DNA of 8,922 nt from Chloroflexota bacterium. GTDB lineage: Bacteria; Chloroflexota; Limnocylindria; Limnocylindrales; CSP1-4. Shown here piece by piece: positions 6,296 through 8,922 of the stretch. Below the pieces are notes generated by a model, which was not told the origin of the DNA, did no database searches, and was given only the letters and a program-made list of their open reading frames with translations. The stretch is from NCBI GenBank assembly GCA_013696275.1, contig JACCYW010000448.1, forward strand, positions 1 to 8,922, read 5' to 3'. Every line of letters begins with the position of its first letter. The first letter of the stretch is position 1. A program made the position numbers and the translations under genes.

Positions 6296-6768
6296 CGGCA
6301 GGCGACCGTGATCCGGTCAAGGTCGTAGGCCACTCCGCCGCCCGGCGCCGGGAACGCTTGCGGGATCTCCAGCGACCCGCCGCCGGGGATGCGCTCGGTG
6401 CGGAAGCTGTAGTCCTCCTGGCGCGGGACGCCGTCGCGAGTGACCCGGCAGCTCGCCGGCGAGTCGGAATCGCCACCGTTGGCCACCCGCAGCACTACCT
6501 GCGCGCCGCCATCGGGAGTGAGCGAGCCGCTGGCGACGGTAGTGCTGAACGGGCCACCTCCGCCCACCACGAGCCTGGCTCCGAGGGCGAAGATGGCGAA
6601 ACCCACGATCACGCCGATGAGGATCGTGCCGTGCACCTGGGTGGCAGACGGGGCCCCGATGCGTCCGGGATTGTCCGCTTCGCACAGGGACACCCCGGCC
6701 GGCGTGGGCCGACCGCACCTGACGCACTCGCTGTGGGGCTCTTCCTGCGACTCCCGTCTCGACTGCAC
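6292..6768 (-). CDS. Small single-pass membrane protein with N-terminal zinc-ribbon-like motif
   Basis: The 158-residue product starts with a cytoplasmic Cys motif, CVRCGRPTPAGVSLCE (15-30). It has one membrane helix (about 48-68) and an outer beta-rich domain (about 73-158) with two cysteines (C107, C157) that could form a disulfide. The outer part resembles small FxLYD/DUF-type beta sandwiches, but I cannot name the family firmly. The zinc ribbon looks incomplete: C15, C18 and C29 are present, and the expected fourth Cys is replaced in CEADN; H46 could substitute. The start is GTG at 6768, exactly 6 nt after TACGCT. The luciferase-like gene ends 21 nt upstream on the same strand, so this gene has its own promoter but may also be read through. 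No catalytic motif is seen; a sensor, scaffold or envelope role is only a guess. Confidence 0.75.
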   Translation of the reverse strand: MQSRRESQEEPHSECVRCGRPTPAGVSLCEADNPGRIGAPSATQVHGTILIGVIVGFAIFALGARLVVGGGGPFSTTVASGSLTPDGGAQVVLRVANGGDSDSPASCRVTRDGVPRQEDYSFRTERIPGGGSLEIPQAFPAPGGGVAYDLDRITVACR

Positions 6769-6774
6769 GCGCAG

Positions 6775-6780
6775 AGCGTA
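6775..6780 (-). promoter_or_regulatory. -10 element of the zinc-ribbon membrane protein gene (leaderless)
   Basis: TACGCT on the minus strand is followed by 6 nt (CTGCGC) and the GTG at 6768. It lies in the 21-nt gap after the luciferase-like gene, so any -35 contact must be within that gene's last codons. Confidence 0.6.
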
Positions 6781-6789
6781 GCGCGACTT

Positions 6790-7620
6790 TCAGCCGAGGC
6801 TCGCCCGCTCGGCGGCGGCGAGCAAGCCCGGGATGTCGCGCGGCCTGACCCAATGGATGACCAGCTCGTCTGCGCCCAGCTCGCGCCATCGCTCGGCTTC
6901 GCCAAGGAGATCGACCAACAGCGGCTGCCGGCCGGGCGGCACCCCGCGCTCCAGCTCGACTGTGGCCAGCACAGCCACTTGCTGGGGCTCCCGGCGCGCA
7001 TCCTGCAGCGCAGCCCTGAATGACGGCATCAGCTCAGCCAACCGGGGACCGTTGGTCGCCCAGGCGTCGCCCACCCGCGCCGCCAGTCGAGCGCCGGCTG
7101 GCTTCTCGCCGCCCACCACGATGCGCGGAGGCGGATCAGGCCGCGGGTAGGCGTGCGCGCCGGTGAGGCGGTAGAAGCGCCCCTCGAAGTCGACCGGACC
7201 GCCCGTCCACAGTCGCCGCAGCACTTCCACCGCCTCGGTCAATCGGGCGCTGCGCTCGGCCGGGGCCGGGAAATCGATGCCATAAGCGAGGTGCTCGGCG
7301 GGATGGCCGCCGATGCCGATACCCAGCTCCAGCCGTCCTGCGGACAGCTCCTGGACCGTGGCCGCGGTGCGGGCGAGGACCTGTGGGTGCCGGTTCATCA
7401 CGTTGCTCACGAAACTGCCGACATGGATGCGCTCGGTCCTCGCCGCGGCGGCGCCCAGGATGGACCAGCACTCCAGCACCGGATCGCTCAGGCGGCCCCG
7501 GCTCACGAAGTGGTCCCAGCACCAGACGCCGGAAAAGCCGGCCGATTCGAGCAACCGGGCCGTATCCAGCCACCAGGCGGCCGGAACACCGATGGAGGTC
7601 AGGTTCACGCCGATGCGCAT
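6790..7620 (-). CDS. LLM class (luciferase-like) flavin/F420-dependent oxidoreductase
   Basis: This 276-residue cytoplasmic TIM-barrel oxidoreductase of the bacterial luciferase-like superfamily uses FMN or coenzyme F420 as hydride carrier. Characteristic stretches are MRIGVNL (1-7), the SGVWCWDHF strand (30-38), NRHPQVLARTAATVQELSAG (76-95), RLELGIGIGGHPAEH (96-110) and PPRIVVGGEKPAGARLAARVGDAWAT (164-189). The last is the typical cofactor-side strand-helix. The F420 subclass is favoured by the overall style, but no residue here proves cofactor choice, and the substrate is unknown. The ATG at 7620 gives a normal family N-terminus. It is divergent from the MTA phosphorylase gene with only 20 bp between starts, and upstream of the zinc-ribbon gene on the same strand. 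Unlike most unit heads here it lacks TANNNT at 6 nt; the nearest is TAGGCT, 15 nt away. Confidence 0.88.
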   Translation of the reverse strand: MRIGVNLTSIGVPAAWWLDTARLLESAGFSGVWCWDHFVSRGRLSDPVLECWSILGAAAARTERIHVGSFVSNVMNRHPQVLARTAATVQELSAGRLELGIGIGGHPAEHLAYGIDFPAPAERSARLTEAVEVLRRLWTGGPVDFEGRFYRLTGAHAYPRPDPPPRIVVGGEKPAGARLAARVGDAWATNGPRLAELMPSFRAALQDARREPQQVAVLATVELERGVPPGRQPLLVDLLGEAERWRELGADELVIHWVRPRDIPGLLAAAERASLG

Positions 7621-7635
7621 CGCCCGCCATGATGA

Positions 7636-7641
7636 AGCCTA
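7636..7641 (-). promoter_or_regulatory. Possible -10 element of the luciferase-like gene
   Basis: TAGGCT on the minus strand lies 15 nt before the ATG at 7620 and would give a leader of about 9 nt. It overlaps the first base of the divergent phosphorylase start codon. Only the TANNNT pattern supports it, so confidence is low. Confidence 0.3.
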
Positions 7642-8426
7642 TGGACACGACCATCGGCGTGATCGGCGGGTCGGGCTTCTACGAGTTCCTCGATGGTGCG
7701 CGCGAAGTGGCCATGGAGACCCCGTACGGCCTTCCGTCAGCGCCTATCTCGATCGGGCGGATAGAGGGCACACCGGTGGCGTTCCTGCCGCGCCACGGCA
7801 AGGACCATCAGTTCCCACCTCACGTGGTCAACTATCGGGCCAACATCTGGGCGCTCAAGGAGCTCGGGGTCCGGCGCATCATCGGCCCCTGCGCAGCCGG
7901 CTCGCTGCGGCTGGAGATGGAGCCAGGCCAGTTCGTCATCTCCGACCAACTGGTCGATCGGACCTGGGGCCGCCATGACACCTTCTATGACGGACCACGA
8001 ACGACCCACGTCGCATTCGACCAACCGTACTGCCCTGAGCTCCGGGCACTGGCCCTGGCGAGGGCCCGTGAGGTCGGCATCGTCGCCCACGACGGGGGCA
8101 CCGTGGTGACCATCCAGGGACCTCGTTTCTCGACCAAGGCTGAATCACGCTGGTTCCAGAGCCTGGGCTGGGAGGTGCTCAACATGACGCAGTACCCGGA
8201 GGCCTACCTGGCTCGCGAGCTGGAGATCTGCTACGTCAACATCGCGCTCATCACCGATTACGACTTCGGGCTGGAGACGGGGGCTGGACCGGTCAGCCAC
8301 GAAGCGGTGCTGCGCGTCTTTACCGACAACCTGACGCGGTTGCGGACGCTCCTGACGGCCATCGTGCCGCGCATCCCGGAGGCCCGCGACTGCATCTGCA
8401 GTCGAGCTCTCGCCGGCGCGACCTGA
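7641..8426 (+). CDS. mtnP: S-methyl-5'-thioadenosine phosphorylase
   Basis: This 261-residue enzyme of the purine nucleoside phosphorylase family cleaves methylthioadenosine with phosphate to adenine and methylthioribose-1-phosphate. It is part of methionine salvage and clears a polyamine-synthesis by-product. Conserved motifs are IGVIGGSGFYEF (5-16, phosphate loop), LPRHGKDHQFPPHVVNYRAN (49-68), GPCAAGSL (82-89), TIQGPRFSTKAES (157-169), NMTQYPEAYLARELEICY (181-198) and TDYDFG (205-210). D206 and D208 match the adenine-contacting Asp pair, which favours MTA over inosine or guanosine. A CXC motif (C251, C253) lies near the C-terminus. Three in-frame ATGs (7629, 7632, 7641) are possible, and 7641 fits the family N-terminus best. 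No other salvage gene is adjacent. The divergent luciferase-like gene starts 20 bp away, so the promoters overlap. Confidence 0.92.
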   Translation: MDTTIGVIGGSGFYEFLDGAREVAMETPYGLPSAPISIGRIEGTPVAFLPRHGKDHQFPPHVVNYRANIWALKELGVRRIIGPCAAGSLRLEMEPGQFVISDQLVDRTWGRHDTFYDGPRTTHVAFDQPYCPELRALALARAREVGIVAHDGGTVVTIQGPRFSTKAESRWFQSLGWEVLNMTQYPEAYLARELEICYVNIALITDYDFGLETGAGPVSHEAVLRVFTDNLTRLRTLLTAIVPRIPEARDCICSRALAGAT

Positions 8427-8460
8427 CAGTTGGGCTGACCAGCAGGCGCTTCATGGCCTA

Positions 8461-8491
8461 CCCTCCCCAGCGATGATAAGTTCGAACTGGC
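8461..8491. repeat. Decayed third copy of the intergenic repeat
   Basis: CTCCCCAGCGATGA (8463-8476) followed by TTCGAACTGGCG (8481-8492) matches, in order, the core of the 37-bp repeat and the bases just after copy 1 (CGAA, then CTGGCG after a 4-base gap). It is shorter and diverged, and lies 82 bp upstream of the equivalent point in copy 1. Confidence 0.45.
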
Positions 8492-8530
8492 GATCCTGAG
8501 GCGGTCCTATCCGACCCGACTAGCCATCGA

Positions 8531-8617
8531 CCGCACTTACCATCTCCCCCAGCGATGAGCGGTGCGAATGCACTGGCGGGCCGCACTCACCATCTCCCCC
8601 AGCGATGAGCGGTGCGA
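8531..8617. repeat. Two direct 37-bp repeats upstream of the osmolyte ABC gene
   Basis: Copies at 8531-8567 and 8581-8617 differ at one base only (T8538 versus C8588), are separated by 13 bp, and have a period of exactly 50 bp. Each contains a potential stem: CCG plus CTCA (or CTTA) pairing with TGAG plus CGG across a 16-nt loop. The single difference turns a C-G pair into a G-U pair. Alternative short pairs (CGCAC/GTGCG, CATC/GATG) also exist. They lie in the gap between the phosphorylase and the ABC ATPase, 64 bp upstream of the ABC -10 hexamer, so they would act as DNA sites rather than as a leader of that transcript. Confidence 0.9.
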
Positions 8618-8681
8618 GCAGGTTTAGCCCGCGACCCGGTTCGCCGAGATCCGCCATCGGACGCGCGGGTCGACCATCAGC

Positions 8682-8687
8682 TACCGT
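8682..8687 (+). promoter_or_regulatory. -10 element of the ABC ATPase gene (leaderless)
   Basis: TACCGT is followed by 6 nt (GCGCCG) and the ATG at 8694, with no Shine-Dalgarno. The spacing is the same as four other promoters in the window. Confidence 0.55.
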
Positions 8688-8693
8688 GCGCCG

Positions 8694-8922
8694 ATGAGCG
8701 ACCCAGCGCCCACCGCATCCGGCGGCGCGACCGTCGAGTTCCAGAACGTGACCAAGCACTATGAGCAGCGTGAGCGAGGACCGGGCGCGGTCAATGACCT
8801 CTCGCTGACCGTACCGGCCGGCAAGATCTGCGTGCTGGTCGGTCCATCCGGCTGCGGCAAGACGACCAGCCTCAAGATGGTCAACCGGCTCATCGAACCA
8901 TCGGACGGACGCATCCTCATCG
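8694..8922 (+). CDS. OpuCA/ProV-like osmoprotectant ABC transporter ATP-binding protein (partial, N-terminus)
   Basis: The first 76 residues of an ABC ATPase run off the window end. Visible are the aromatic A-loop in VTKHYEQ (Y23), strand VNDLSLTVPAGKICVLVG (33-50), Walker A GPSGCGKTT (50-58) and KMVNRLIEPSDGRILI (61-76). The wording KMVNRLIEP directly after Walker A is characteristic of glycine-betaine/carnitine/choline importer ATPases (OpuBA, OpuCA, ProV), which energise uptake of compatible solutes from the cytoplasmic face of the membrane. Q-loop, signature and Walker B lie beyond the window, as would any CBS domains and the permease and binding-protein genes. The 10-residue lead before ATVEFQNV is short and the leaderless promoter supports the ATG chosen. 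Confidence 0.85.
   Translation, partial: MSDPAPTASGGATVEFQNVTKHYEQRERGPGAVNDLSLTVPAGKICVLVGPSGCGKTTSLKMVNRLIEPSDGRILI

Noticed and set aside
7628..7633. CATGAT as a -10 element for the MTA phosphorylase at 7 nt before ATG 7641
   Set aside because: It lacks the first T of TANNNT and overlaps alternative ATG codons. The match is too weak to list as a promoter.
8427..8460. Intrinsic terminator after the MTA phosphorylase
   Set aside because: Only 4-bp stems without a T run are visible, so I do not call one.
8545..8600. GGGGGAG-ATG on the minus strand in each 37-bp repeat, looking like a Shine-Dalgarno plus start
   Set aside because: The resulting peptides are only 18 and 7 residues long, in different frames (the period of 50 is not a multiple of 3), and stop inside or just after the array. 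There is no sign of selection for coding.
8531..8617. CRISPR-like repeat-spacer pattern
   Set aside because: There are only two good copies, the spacer is 13 bp, far too short for CRISPR, and no cas gene is present.
8618..8693. Riboswitch or attenuator leader for the ABC gene
   Set aside because: TACCGT 6 nt before the ATG points to a leaderless transcript, leaving no leader RNA, and I see no known riboswitch core.
8520..8759. 79-codon minus-strand frame across the repeat region and the ABC gene start
   Set aside because: It overlaps a confident ABC ATPase N-terminus and non-coding repeats, with no family resemblance.

Overview
The window is GC-rich, densely packed bacterial chromosome carrying core and accessory metabolism, with no sign of phage, transposon, CRISPR or rRNA/tRNA sequence. 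The gene mix (a polyphosphate-glucokinase-type ROK kinase, a luciferase-like F420/FMN oxidoreductase and an MTA phosphorylase with the GPCAAGSL motif), strong G/C at third codon positions and leaderless promoters point to a high-GC Chloroflexota lineage (Limnocylindria-like) or an actinomycete. This is inferred from style alone, and neither is proven.

Layout: (1) 2-154, + strand, the acidic low-complexity C-terminus of an unidentified protein, followed by a terminator hairpin. (2) 298-1326, - strand, a membrane-anchored endonuclease/exonuclease/phosphatase (EEP) protein. (3) 1368-3215, + strand, a polyphosphate-glucokinase-like kinase with a repeat-expanded tail, followed in the same frame by a stand-alone FEN-type 5'-3' exonuclease. 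(4) 3212-4509, - strand, an inositol-monophosphatase-family enzyme translationally coupled (ATGA) to a VOC/extradiol-dioxygenase-like protein. (5) 4694-6295, + strand, a 14-TM DHA2-type MFS exporter with a palindrome at its -35 position. (6) 6292-7620, - strand, a luciferase-like flavin oxidoreductase, then a small zinc-ribbon/one-TM protein with its own promoter. (7) 7641-8426, + strand, S-methyl-5'-thioadenosine phosphorylase. (8) 8694-8922, + strand, the start of an OpuCA/ProV-like osmolyte ABC ATPase, preceded by two near-identical 37-bp repeats plus a decayed third copy.

The genes do not form one pathway. The common thread is expression architecture. Five separate transcription units have a TANNNT hexamer exactly 6 nt before the start codon, and a sixth has it 8 nt before, all without a usable Shine-Dalgarno. 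This is the signature of leaderless mRNAs, and it fixes several GTG starts that the longest open frames would misplace. By contrast, the internal operon gene at 3691 has a GGAG Shine-Dalgarno. Two convergent gene pairs end in 4-bp overlapping stop codons (CTAG and TTAG), so their transcripts must overlap.

I found no unmistakable new multi-gene system. The best leads are the leaderless promoter module, the repeat array ahead of the osmolyte ABC gene, the kinase/exonuclease pair separated by a single in-frame TGA, and the palindrome ahead of the exporter.
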